Numbered from the stretch's first letter, positions 27,531 through 36,502 are shown. The stretch: DNA of 64,000 nucleotides from JAENVT01 sp963773085 (GCA_963773085.1 CAVYZS010000014.1:248001-312000); one strand, 5' to 3'. Program-made: numbers and translations. Notes: generated by a model from the letters alone, not told the origin.

Positions 27531-27555
27531 TCATCGCCGGGAATCATCGAGGGGA

Positions 27556-29162
27556 TCAGGACCCTCGAACCTGACGGGCGCGATCCCACGTGGTCGAGGT
27601 GACGCCACGCTCCCGGAGTCGAGTCTTTTCGACCTTCTCCGTCGGAGTGCGCGGCAGCACCTCGACCACGTCGACGTATCGGGGCACCATGTGCCGGCCC
27701 ATCCGCTCCGCGCAGAACCCGGTCAGCTCGTGCGGGTCGACGACGTGGTCGGGCCGTGGGACGACGGCCACCATGACGTCGTCCTCGGTGAGGTCGCTCG
27801 GCACCCCGTACGCAGCGGCATCGAGCACCGCAGGGTGCAGTTTGACGACCTCTTCGACTTCGAAGGCGGAGATGTTCTCGCCTCGGCGGCGGATGCTGTC
27901 GGTGCGCCGCCCGACGAAGTAGAAGTACCCATCGACGTCCTGACGCGCGAGGTCTCCGGTGTGGAACCACAGATCGCGCCGCGATTCCAGCGTCGCCTGC
28001 GGCATGCCGTAGTAGCCGTCGGACATCAACGACGGCTCGTTCGGACGAACGACGATCTCGCCGACCTCACCGATCGAGCACCTCGCCGCCGTGCTCGTCG
28101 AAGCAGCCGCACGTCGTACTGCGGAATCGCTCGACCGCACGATCCCTGTCGCCGCGGCTCGTCGACCGGGTGATACATCGGAATGCCGGCATCGGTCGAT
28201 CCGTACAGCTCGACCAACTGCACACCGAAGCGATGCTCGAATTCGGAGGCGAACTCGGGCACCGGCACGCCCCACCCCAGACGTGGCCGGGTTCAGGCCG
28301 TCGTCGGGCAACTCGGGCCGCTTGTGCAGCATGGTCAACGTGGCGCCCATGAAGTCGAACACCGTCGCCCCGGCACGGCGAATCTCGTCCCAGAATCCCG
28401 ACGCCGAGAAGCGGTCGCCGATCGCCGCAGTGGTCGCCAGCAACATCGCCGGAACCACCGTCAGCACGGTCGCGTCGATGTGGAACATCGGGAACGGGCA
28501 GTAGAGCACGTCGTCGCCACGCAACTGGAGGTTGTCGATCATCAGCTGCGCCTGGCGAACCGCGTAGCGGTGCGACAGCACGCAGCCCTTGGATGGCCCG
28601 GTCGTGCCCGAGGTGAACAGCACCATCGCCGCGTCGATCGGCGAATGAGCAGTGGGGATCGGCGTGGTGACGTCGGTGCAGAGCGCGGCGTGGTCGAGGG
28701 TCTCGACGCCCGGTATGTCGGACAACGGCCGACCTTCGCCACCGACCACGACCAGGCGGCGTAGGTGGACCAGGTGGTCGGCAACCTCGGCGAGATGGGG
28801 CACGAGCTCGGCGTCGGCGACCACCGTCTCGGCACCACTGAGGTTCAGCGCATGCACCAGCGAGGGGCCGCGGAACTCCGTGTTCAACAACGTGGACACG
28901 GCACCCAATGTGCACAACGCCAGCCAGGTGATCGCGAACGTCGGGCCGTTGGCCATCAGCACCGGCACGAGCTGGCCACGCTGCACGCCGAGATCGCTCA
29001 AGCCGTGGGCGAGCCCGGTCGAGCGTCGGCGAGCCTCACCGTAGGTCACGTCGCCCGACGAGAAACGCAGAAAGGTCGCTGCGGACTGTCGGCCGCCCGC
29101 AGGTCGAGCAGGCCATCGATCGTCGGCACCGCGTGCTCCGGCCCACTCTGCGCAATGCCCAT
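27556..29162 (-). CDS. AMP-forming acyl-CoA ligase, CaiC-like (frameshifted)
   Basis: ANL-superfamily ligase that activates a carboxylate to its CoA ester with ATP; about 535 residues. It has the P-loop FTSGTTGPSKGCVLSH, A-motifs PMFHIDATVLTVVPAML and GEIVVRPNEPSLMSDGYYG, WFHTGDLARQDVDGYFYFVG, the hinge RRTDSIRRRGENIS and the lysine region RTPTEKVEKTRLRERG. Overall it resembles crotonobetaine/carnitine-CoA ligases (CaiC). Indels near 29060, 28270, 28145 and 28085 break it. ATG 29162 diverges from the hydratase gene only 28 bp away. Substrate assignment rests on similarity plus context. Confidence 0.78.
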
Positions 29163-29177
29163 CACCGCTGGTCTTAC

Positions 29178-29183
29178 TAGGTT
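29178..29183 (+). promoter_or_regulatory. -10 element TAGGTT, leaderless start
   Basis: TAGGTT ends 7 nt before ATG 29191, within the 28-bp gap to the divergent ligase gene, so the two promoters must overlap. Confidence 0.5.
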
Positions 29184-29190
29184 GCCGGTG

Positions 29191-29955
29191 ATGGAAGGCA
29201 ACTTTGTGTACGACACCGTGCTCAGCGAACTCGGCGATGAGGCGGTACGCGTGATCAGCCTCAACCGACCGGAACGGTTGAACGCGATGAATCGTCGACT
29301 GATCGACGATGTCGCCACGGCATTCGACGATGCTCACGCCGACACCGCCACCCGGGCGATCATCTTCACCGGAGTCGGGCGGGCCTTCTGCGCCGGGGAC
29401 GACCGCCGCGAACACGTGCACCCGAACGACGAAGCCGAGGCACGCGACCTGGTCGAGGCGATCCAGCGCGCCACGGAGGCAATCGTTTTCGGCCCCAAGC
29501 CGGTGGTCGGAGCAATCAACGGATGGGCTGTCGGAGGAGGCTTCGAGTGGGCGATCAACTGCGACTTCCCGATCTGGGCGAGCAGCGCCAGGGGCTTCTT
29601 CCCGGAGGTCTCGCTGAACCTGTTCGTCACCGGCGCGGTCACGTCGTTGTTGCCGGCGTTGGTCGGCCTGGTCAAGGCGCGAGAGATGCTGTTCCTCGGC
29701 GAGCGATACGACGCCGTAACCCTGGGCGAACTCGGGGTGGCATGGCGTGTGGTCGCCGACGACGATCTCATGAGCACCGCTCATGAGGTCGCGACTCGAC
29801 TCGCCAACCTCCCTCCCCTGGCCGTCGCGGCGATGAAGCGGGTGCTCAACCGTACGGCGTCGACCGACCTGGCGAGCGCCTTGCGACTCGAGACCGACGC
29901 CACAGTCGCCGGATTCCTGGATCCCGAGACCACCCGGCTCCTCAAAGACTTCTGA
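29191..29955 (+). CDS. enoyl-CoA hydratase/isomerase family protein
   Basis: A 254-residue crotonase-fold protein. It has the oxyanion-hole segment GVGRAFCAGDDRREHV and the second helix region PVVGAINGWAVGGGFEWAIN. The catalytic region FFPEVSLNLFVTGAVTSLLP keeps one glutamate (PEV). In context it could hydrate crotonobetainyl-CoA to carnityl-CoA (CaiD-like), which is inference. It diverges from the CaiC-like ligase and ends in a strong hairpin shared with the convergent tetR gene. The frame is intact. Confidence 0.85.
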   Translation: MEGNFVYDTVLSELGDEAVRVISLNRPERLNAMNRRLIDDVATAFDDAHADTATRAIIFTGVGRAFCAGDDRREHVHPNDEAEARDLVEAIQRATEAIVFGPKPVVGAINGWAVGGGFEWAINCDFPIWASSARGFFPEVSLNLFVTGAVTSLLPALVGLVKAREMLFLGERYDAVTLGELGVAWRVVADDDLMSTAHEVATRLANLPPLAVAAMKRVLNRTASTDLASALRLETDATVAGFLDPETTRLLKDF

Positions 29956-29998
29956 ACGAGTGTCTCCATCCCACCCGGGTGGGCGCCAGGCACTCGTT
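29955..29998. terminator. nested palindrome, bidirectional terminator
   Basis: Outer arms AACGAGTG / CACTCGTT (8 bp) enclose a perfect 14-bp palindrome CCCACCCGGGTGGG at 29970-29983. It sits between the convergent hydratase and tetR genes, 0 and 5 nt from their stop codons. Confidence 0.7.
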
Positions 29999-30003
29999 CG
30001 GGA

Positions 30004-30615
30004 TCAACGGGAACGACGGAGGGGGGACGAGTCGAAGCCGGGACCGAGCAGCCGTGCAGCCTCGTTGAGCCACGTGCGTTCGACCCGTTGCCGTGTCACG
30101 CCCTTCGCCTTCATCGCCAGCAGCGGCGCCATGCCGTCGAGCAGCGCGGCGAGCACGAACATGGTCTCATCGGCGTCGCCGGCCACGAACTCGCCGCGCT
30201 GTTGACCGTCGCTGATCACCTTGCGCAACATCGCCCGCCAGCGGCGATCCATGCGATCGCGCTCTGCGGCAGCCGAGGGGTCGCGGAGTGCCAGCACGCA
30301 CAACTCCATCCACAACGACCAGTCGTAGTGGCGCAGCATCGCCTCCACGAGGAAGCGCAGCTGCTCCGATGCCGTCTCGGCTCGTTCGATGCGAACCGTG
30401 TACCGATCGTGGAACTCCAGTTCGCGCATTGCCAGCGCCTCCGCGAGCAAGCCGTGCTTGCCCTCGAACCAGTAGAGGATCGCCGCCGGACTCGTTCCAG
30501 CCGCCTCGGCGATGTCGACGACCCGGGTGTTGGCGTAACCCCGTTCGGACAACACCGATGCCGCAGCCGTGAGGATCTGGGTCTTGCGAACGTGGTCCAG
30601 TCGGGGTCTTGGCAT
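30004..30615 (-). CDS. TetR-family transcriptional regulator
   Basis: A 203-residue repressor. The N-terminal helix-turn-helix reads KTQILTAAASVLSERGYANT, RVVDIAEAAGTSPAAILYWF and EGKHGLLAEALAMRE; the rest is the helical ligand domain. It diverges from the thioesterase-dehydrogenase-ligase operon across 50 bp, which contains an imperfect TGA(N8)TCA dyad over that operon's -10 box, so it very likely controls that operon. The BKACE promoter has a related-looking dyad and may be a second target. The frame is intact. Confidence 0.9.
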   Translation of the reverse strand: MPRPRLDHVRKTQILTAAASVLSERGYANTRVVDIAEAAGTSPAAILYWFEGKHGLLAEALAMRELEFHDRYTVRIERAETASEQLRFLVEAMLRHYDWSLWMELCVLALRDPSAAAERDRMDRRWRAMLRKVISDGQQRGEFVAGDADETMFVLAALLDGMAPLLAMKAKGVTRQRVERTWLNEAARLLGPGFDSSPLRRSR

Positions 30616-30645
30616 CCAGCCCTATCCAATCCAGTGCGATTCAAT

Positions 30646-30659
30646 CCTGAGTGTATATT
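30646..30659 (+). promoter_or_regulatory. leaderless promoter with overlapping dyad
   Basis: The -10 box TATATT (30654-30659) ends 6 nt before ATG 30666. The box forms the right half of TGAGTGTATATTCA, an imperfect palindrome suitable for the divergent TetR protein. Confidence 0.5.
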
Positions 30660-30665
30660 CAGCTT

Positions 30666-31238
30666 ATGGGATCGGGGATCGCCGAGGTCGACCACGAGGG
30701 TCGCATGGTGCACGCACCTCTGCGCTGGAAGGCGGGCGACACCGTCCCCGCGCCGCTCGATTTCTACCGTGGCAGGGTGCTGCCGGGCTGGGTCGACTAC
30801 AACCGTCACATGACGGAGGCGGCGTACCTCACCGCGTTCGGCTGGGCCAGCGACGCGCTGTTCTCGTACATCGGCGACGACGACGCCTACCGGGCTGCGG
30901 GGCACAGCTTCTACACCGTCGAGACACATATCGCCTACCTACGCGAGGCGGCGGAGAACGCCCCGCTGCGAATCACCACCAGAGTCCTCGGCCTCGACCG
31001 CAAGCGACTGCACATCTACCACGAGATGTTTCACGGTGACGACAAGCTCCTGGCCACGACCGAACAGATGCTCGTGCATGTCGACATGAGGGCAGCCAGG
31101 TCCGTGGCCATCCTTCCCGACGTACGCGCCGCGCTCGATGCCATCGCCGCCGCCCACTCGACACTTCCACCGGCCGCCCGGGCGGGACACTTCTCACTGC
31201 CGTCGCCCCATGACGACCGCCGATCGAACACGGAGTAA
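30666..31238 (+). CDS. hot-dog thioesterase, paralogue of the carnitine dehydrogenase C-terminal domain
   Basis: A 190-residue thioesterase. It aligns by eye along its length with the thioesterase domain at 26500-27018: WVDYNRHMTEAAYLTAFGWA against WVDYNGHTNDSRYMQITSEA, HSFYTVETH against RSYYTVESH, and DRKRLHIYHEMFHGD against DAKRLHIFTVVHRGD. It may hydrolyse betainyl-CoA, or carnityl-CoA made by the upstream half of the pathway. ATG 30666 is set by TATATT 6 nt upstream; GTG 30651 is an alternative. It is followed after 3 nt by the acyl-CoA dehydrogenase. The frame is intact. Confidence 0.82.
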   Translation: MGSGIAEVDHEGRMVHAPLRWKAGDTVPAPLDFYRGRVLPGWVDYNRHMTEAAYLTAFGWASDALFSYIGDDDAYRAAGHSFYTVETHIAYLREAAENAPLRITTRVLGLDRKRLHIYHEMFHGDDKLLATTEQMLVHVDMRAARSVAILPDVRAALDAIAAAHSTLPPAARAGHFSLPSPHDDRRSNTE

Positions 31239-31241
31239 ACC

Positions 31242-32402
31242 TTGGACTTTGCACTTTCCGACGAACACCAGATGATCGTCGACACGGTTCGTTCGTTCAC
31301 CGAACGGGAGTTGTTCCCCCATGAGGAACAGGTCGAAAAGCTCGGCGAGGTACCTCCCGAATTGGTGCAGCAGATCAAGAAACGCTCCATCGATGCCGGG
31401 CTCTACGCGGCGAACATGCCCGCCGAACTCGGTGGCGGTGGGCTCGACAGCCTCGGCGTCACCCTGGTCGACCGCGAGTTCGGCGCGGCCTCGTATGCGC
31501 TGCACTACATCGTCGCCCGGCCGTCGAACATCCTGCGGGCCTGCGTGGGCGATCAGATCGACGAGTACCTGATCCCGACGATCACCGGTCAGCGTGTCGA
31601 TTGCATGGCGATGAGTGAGCCCGATGCCGGCAGCGACGTGCGCGGGATGAAGTGCAGCGCAGTGCGCGACGGCGACGACTACGTGATCAACGGCACCAAG
31701 CACTTCATCAGCCATGCCGACCTCGCCGACTACGTGATCCTGTTCGCGGCCAGCGGCGAGGAACAGACCAGCAGGGGTCCGAAGAAGTTGATCACCGGGT
31801 TCCTCGTCGACTTCGACACACCTGGTTGTCATGTCGTCGATGGCTACCGCTGCGTGTCCAACCACGGGTATCACAACATGATCATCAACTTCGACGACTG
31901 CCGGGTGCCGGCCACGAAGATCCTCGGCGAGGAACATCGCGGCTTCGATGCCGCCAACGAATGGCTCGGTTCCACTCGGCTGCAGGTCGCCGCAGTGTGC
32001 GTCGGGCGGGCCCGCCGTGCGCTCGGCATCGCCACCGAATGGGCTGCCACCAGGGTGCAGTTCGGCCAGCAGATCGGCAAGTTCCAGGGTGTGTCGTTCA
32101 AGTTGGCCGATATGCAGACCCGCCTCGAGGCTGCGGATCTGCTGACGCTGCGAGCAGCCTGGAAAGACACCAACGGGACGGCGACCGACACCGACATGGC
32201 CATCGCCAAGGTGTACGCCAGCGAGATGTGCCAGTTCGTCACCGACGAAGCCATCCAGATCCTCGGGGGGATGGGGCTGATGGACGAACTGCCGTTGGAG
32301 CGGATGTGGCGCGACACGCGGGTCGATCGGATCTGGGACGGTACATCCGAGATCCAGCGGCACATCATCTCCCGCGCCATGCTGCGTCCCTTCGGAGCCT
32401 GA
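31242..32402 (+). CDS. acyl-CoA dehydrogenase, Asp at the usual catalytic Glu
   Basis: A 386-residue FAD enzyme, complete. It has the N-terminal helical domain MDFALSDEHQMIVDTVRSFT, substrate and flavin segments CMAMSEPDAGSDVRGMKCSA and VINGTKHFISHAD, TRVQFGQQIGKFQGVSFKLA, and QILGGMGLMDELPLERMWRD. The C-terminal motif reads RIWDGTSEIQRHI. In medium-chain type enzymes the catalytic base is the Glu of YEGT; here it is Asp 366. In context it could oxidise gamma-butyrobetainyl-CoA to crotonobetainyl-CoA. The start is TTG 31242, 3 nt after the thioesterase. The frame is intact. Confidence 0.88.
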   Translation: MDFALSDEHQMIVDTVRSFTERELFPHEEQVEKLGEVPPELVQQIKKRSIDAGLYAANMPAELGGGGLDSLGVTLVDREFGAASYALHYIVARPSNILRACVGDQIDEYLIPTITGQRVDCMAMSEPDAGSDVRGMKCSAVRDGDDYVINGTKHFISHADLADYVILFAASGEEQTSRGPKKLITGFLVDFDTPGCHVVDGYRCVSNHGYHNMIINFDDCRVPATKILGEEHRGFDAANEWLGSTRLQVAAVCVGRARRALGIATEWAATRVQFGQQIGKFQGVSFKLADMQTRLEAADLLTLRAAWKDTNGTATDTDMAIAKVYASEMCQFVTDEAIQILGGMGLMDELPLERMWRDTRVDRIWDGTSEIQRHIISRAMLRPFGA

Positions 32403-32405
32403 ACC

Positions 32406-34425
32406 GTGGCCGACCTGCGCCGCCTGCTCGCGCCGCGCTCGATTGCCGTCGTCGGGGGCGCTCCCGCAGAGCGCGTCGTGCGTCAATGCCTGAAGCTCGG
32501 CTTCACCGGCCAGATCTGGCCTGTTCACCCGAAACGACCGAGCATCGCCGGGGTTTCCTGCCTGCCGAGCCTCGACGCCCTACCCGACGTTCCCGATGCC
32601 GTTTTCCTCGGGGTCAACCGGCACACGACGGTCGAGGCCATGGCCACGTTGCGAGCGATCGGTGCCGGTGGTGCCGTGTGCTACGGATCGGGTTTTGCCG
32701 AGTCGGGCGAGGTCGATCTGCAGACGGATCTGCTCGATGCCGCCGGCGACCTGCCGTTCCTCGGCCCGAACTGCTACGGCTTCGTCAACACATTCGACCG
32801 TGTCGCCCTGTGGCCCGACGAGCACGGCATGCAGCCTTGGGAACGGGGCGTCGCCGTCGTCTCGCAGAGCGGCAACGTCGCGGTCAACCTCACGTTCCAG
32901 CAACGCGGTCTGCGTCTCGGCACGATCATCTCCGTCGGCAATCAGGCCAGTGTCGGAACCGAGGACTGCATCGACGCCTTCCTCGACGACACCCGGATCA
33001 CAGCGATCGGGCTGTTCCTCGAAGCGGTGCGCGATCCGCAGCATTTCGCGACCGTCGCCCGTCGGGCCCATGCCCAAGGCGTGCCGATCGTCGCCTTGCA
33101 GACCGGCCGCTCTGCAGCGGGCGCGGCCATCGCAACGTCGCACACCGGGTCGATGTCGGGCCGCGCCGCGGCCTACGACGCACTGTTCGCCCGCTACGGC
33201 GTGGCCACGGTCGCGACACCCGCTGAGATGCTGGAGACACTGAAGCTGCTCGACAACGGCGGGCCATTGAAGGGACCTCGCGTCGTCTCGATGAGCTGCT
33301 CGGGTGGCGAGGCGTCGCTGGTGGCCGATCGTTCGGAGCACAGCGGCCTGCGCTTCGAACCGTTCACTCCCCAGCACCGGCATCACATCGAGTCGACGCT
33401 GACCGAGTTGGTCACGGTCAGCAATCCCTTCGACTACCACACGTTCATGTGGGGCGACCGCGAGGCCACCTCGCGATGCTTCAGTGCCGTCATGACCGGA
33501 CCCCAAGATGTCACCATGCTGGTGCTCGACGCGCCACCGAGCCCCGACAACGATCCGTCGTCGTGGTTCGTCTCCGCCGACGCACTTGCCGATGCAGCGC
33601 AGATCACGGGCGGCCGCGCCGTGGTGGTGGCCACGATGGCGGAATGCTTGAACGAGCAACTTCGCACGCACATCATCGGCCGAGGATTGACTCCCCTGCT
33701 CGGGCTCAGCGAGGGACTCGCCGCCCTGCAGGCCGCTGCCGACGTGGGACAACGCTGCGAATCGCAACACGCCCCTGTCGCCGAGCCGGGCACGACTCGG
33801 TTGGTCGACGAGGCCGAAGCGAAAGTCAGGTTGCGGGCGATTCGACGTCGCTGTCCCGAACGGCATCGTCGCCGCGGCCGCCGAGGTGCCGGCAGCGGCC
33901 ACAAAGGTCGGCTACCCCGTCACGCTGAAGGCCCTCGGCGAGGCCCACAAGAGCGAGCGCGGCGCGGTGAAGGTCGGGCTGGCCGATGTCGATGCGCTGA
34001 CCGCCGCCCTGTCGGCGATGCCCGCTGCGCAGCGCTACCTGGTCGAGGCGACTGTCACCGACGTGGTTGCCGAGTTGCTGGTGGGTGTACGCCGCGACCC
34101 GCCCATCGGCTGGCTGGTGACCCTCGGCTTCGGCGGTGTGACCACCGAGGTGTGGGGCGACGTGACCCACTTGCTCGCACCGGTCACCCACGACGATGTC
34201 CGCCGAGCCCTCACCGGGCTGCGCAGCTATCCACTGCTGACCGGCTTTCGCGGACGACCGGCCGCGGACATGGACGCGCTCGCCGATCTCGTCGTTGCGC
34301 TGACCGACGCCGTCGTCGGCTCGAACGTCGTGGAGATCGAGCTCAATCCCGTGCTCGTTGGCTCGCTCGGTGCCGTTGCCGTCGACGCCCTCTGGTTGGA
34401 TGAAGGGCTGGAGGACGCCCAATGA
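32406..34425 (+). CDS. NDP-forming acyl-CoA synthetase, acetate-CoA ligase family (one frameshift)
   Basis: About 673 residues with the alpha and beta parts of ADP-forming acyl-CoA synthetases fused. The N-terminal CoA-binding domain is LLAPRSIAVVGGAPAERVVR; GPNCYGFVNTF and VVSQSGNVAVNLTFQQRGL follow; the phosphohistidine region is IATSHTGSMSGRAAAYDALF; the ATP-grasp C-terminus is GYPVTLKALGEAHKSERGAV and ends VVEIELNPVLVG. One indel near 33839 separates the halves. GTG 32406 is 3 nt after the dehydrogenase; the end overlaps the next hydratase (ATGA). It gives the cluster a second, energetically different CoA-activation enzyme. Confidence 0.85.
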
Positions 34426-35186
34426 CCGGATTCCATGTCGAGTTGCACGGTTCGACGGCCGTCGTCACGATCGATCGACCGAAGGCCAATGCCATCGATG
34501 CGGCCACGAGCAAGGCGATGGGCGACGCCTTCGCCGCTCTCGATGCCGACCCGGTCATTCGGGCAATCATCCTCACCGGTGCCGGGCCGAGGTTCTTCTC
34601 CGCCGGATGGGATCTGTCGGCGGGCGAGGAGTTCGACAGCGACTATGGCGTCGGCGGGTTCGGCGGGTTTCCCGAACTAGCCGAGCGATCGACCCCCGTG
34701 ATCGCTGCCGTCAACGGGATGGCCGTCGGCGGAGGGTTCGAGATCGCCATGGCGGCCGACCTCGTCGTGGCCGCGGAGCATGCCCAGTTCTGGTTGCCCG
34801 AACCGGCCATCGGCATCCTGCCCGATGCCGGCTCCGTGAAGTTGCCACGCCTGCTTCCACCACACGTCGCCCGCGACCTGCTGTTGACCGCACGCCGCAT
34901 GGACGCCGCCGAGGGTCATCGGTGGGGCCTGATCGCCCGGGTGGTGCCGGCCGACGAGTTGCTGCCGACCGCCCAACAACTCGCCACCGCGGTCGCCGCG
35001 TCTGCGCCGCTCAGCATTGCCGCCCTGCTCGACATCGAACGTCGGACGGCCCATCTGTCCACCGACGAGGCGATGACCGCGCTGAAGTCGCTGGCGAGCT
35101 ACCGACGGGCGATCGATTCGGAGGACGCCGCCGAAGGCCAGGCCGCGTTCGGCGAGCGTCGGGCCCCCGTCTGGAGAGGTCGCTGA
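34422..35186 (+). CDS. enoyl-CoA hydratase/isomerase family protein
   Basis: A 254-residue crotonase-fold protein, last gene of the TetR-linked operon. It has FHVELHGSTAVVTIDRPKAN, oxyanion segment GAGPRFFSAGWDLSAGEE, PVIAAVNGMAVGGGFEIAMA and FWLPEPAIGILPDAGSVKLP with one likely catalytic Glu (PEP). Together with the product at 29191 it offers two hydratase candidates for crotonobetainyl-CoA. ATG 34422 overlaps the ligase stop by 4 nt. It converges on the MFS gene with a 24-bp gap. The frame is intact. Confidence 0.87.
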   Translation: MTGFHVELHGSTAVVTIDRPKANAIDAATSKAMGDAFAALDADPVIRAIILTGAGPRFFSAGWDLSAGEEFDSDYGVGGFGGFPELAERSTPVIAAVNGMAVGGGFEIAMAADLVVAAEHAQFWLPEPAIGILPDAGSVKLPRLLPPHVARDLLLTARRMDAAEGHRWGLIARVVPADELLPTAQQLATAVAASAPLSIAALLDIERRTAHLSTDEAMTALKSLASYRRAIDSEDAAEGQAAFGERRAPVWRGR

Positions 35187-35210
35187 CCGGCAACCACGGC
35201 GCGATGTGAC

Positions 35211-36428
35211 TTACACCGGGTCGGTGGCGAGTGCCGCTGCCCGCCGTTGCCACGGCGCGAGTGCCGCCATCCCGACTGCCAGCACAATGCCTGAACCGGC
35301 AGTTGTCCAACGCAGGCCGATCGCATCGGCGATCTGGCCTTGGATGAGGGCGCCGACCGGGAACAGGATGCCGAGCACCAGGAAGTTGACCGCCAGGACC
35401 CGCCCCCGCATCTCGTCGGGCGCCGATTGTTGAGCGATGCTGGCGAACGAGGTGAATGCGTATCCGTAGAACAGCCCGACCACCATCAGCATCACCGCAG
35501 CAAGCCACAGCTGCGGCGCCAGCCCGTAAGCGACCAGCGCCGGGCACAGCACACCGACGCCGATGAACATCACCGTGGTGACACCGAGTCGCTTGGACAC
35601 CGAACCGAGCGTGAATGCGGCGGCGACGGCCCCGATGCCCTGCGCCGTCACCAGGACGGAAGTTGCCCGAGCATCGCCCCCGAACACGTTGGTGGCCATC
35701 TGCGACACGAACGCGATGAACGGCGAGGCGATGCCGATCGTGAGGACCATCACCACCAGCATTCGCCGCATCACCAGGTGCCCGACCGCGAACCGCATGC
35801 CGTCGGCGAGCGCGCCGAAGATCGGGCGGCGATCGCCCTCGCGATGTGGCACCTTGACCAGCGCGACGGCGATGATCACGGCGAAGAAACTGAGCGCGTT
35901 GCACCACAGCGCGGCGCCGATGCCGCCGACGGAGATCGCGATGGCTGCCAACGACGGCCCGATGATCCTGCCGAGGTTCCACTGGGCGTTCGACAGACCG
36001 ACACCGGCAACGAGGTGCTCACGGGCCACGAGATCCGGCAACGTCGACTGGAACGACGGGAAGGTGAAGGCCCCGATGCAGCCGGCGACGAAGCTGAGCG
36101 CCGCAATGCCGAGCGGTGTCGCCGTTCCACCACCGACCCACACCGCCAGGATGGCCGCGACGACTGCCGACAACGCGTTACCGATCACCAGGATGCGACG
36201 TCTGCTCCATCGGTCGGCCATCGCCGAGCCGATCGGGCCGAGCACGCCGTTGGGTAGGAACCCGGCGGCACCGACGAGTGCCGACCACGACGCCTTCCCA
36301 GTGGTATGAGCAACGTAGTAGGTGAGGCCGACCGCTTCCATCCAGGTACCGATGTTCGACAGCAGCGCACCCGACCACATCAATCTGAAGTTGCGTGAGC
36401 GGAAGGGAGCGAGAGACGCTGACGTCAT
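35211..36428 (-). CDS. major facilitator superfamily transporter
   Basis: A 405-residue membrane protein with about 12 hydrophobic helices, of the MFS_3/EntS-like efflux type. It has FRLMWSGALLSNIGTWMEAV at the start, the loop GSAMADRWSRRRILVIGNAL between helices 2 and 3, LGVTTVMFIGVGVLCPALVA, and MRGRVLAVNFLVLGILFPVG near the end. The substrate is unknown. Its -10 box TAACGT lies 9 nt before ATG 36428, and a long dyad at 36472-36502 separates it from the divergent desaturase. The frame is intact. Confidence 0.87.
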   Translation of the reverse strand: MTSASLAPFRSRNFRLMWSGALLSNIGTWMEAVGLTYYVAHTTGKASWSALVGAAGFLPNGVLGPIGSAMADRWSRRRILVIGNALSAVVAAILAVWVGGGTATPLGIAALSFVAGCIGAFTFPSFQSTLPDLVAREHLVAGVGLSNAQWNLGRIIGPSLAAIAISVGGIGAALWCNALSFFAVIIAVALVKVPHREGDRRPIFGALADGMRFAVGHLVMRRMLVVMVLTIGIASPFIAFVSQMATNVFGGDARATSVLVTAQGIGAVAAAFTLGSVSKRLGVTTVMFIGVGVLCPALVAYGLAPQLWLAAVMLMVVGLFYGYAFTSFASIAQQSAPDEMRGRVLAVNFLVLGILFPVGALIQGQIADAIGLRWTTAGSGIVLAVGMAALAPWQRRAAALATDPV

Positions 36429-36471
36429 GCTTGGCCGACGTTACCGGTAGGATTTCACCGAGCGCGGCGGT

Positions 36472-36502
36472 CGGACGTGCAAAGGCTTGCCTTTGCCGTC
36501 CG
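36472..36502. promoter_or_regulatory. long dyad between MFS and desaturase genes
   Basis: The core GCAAAGGCTTGCCTTTGC (36479-36496) is palindromic except at the two central bases; outer arms CGGAC / GTCCG extend it. It ends directly before TATAGCTA and lies 20 bp upstream of the desaturase ATG, in an operator position for either divergent gene. Confidence 0.5.
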
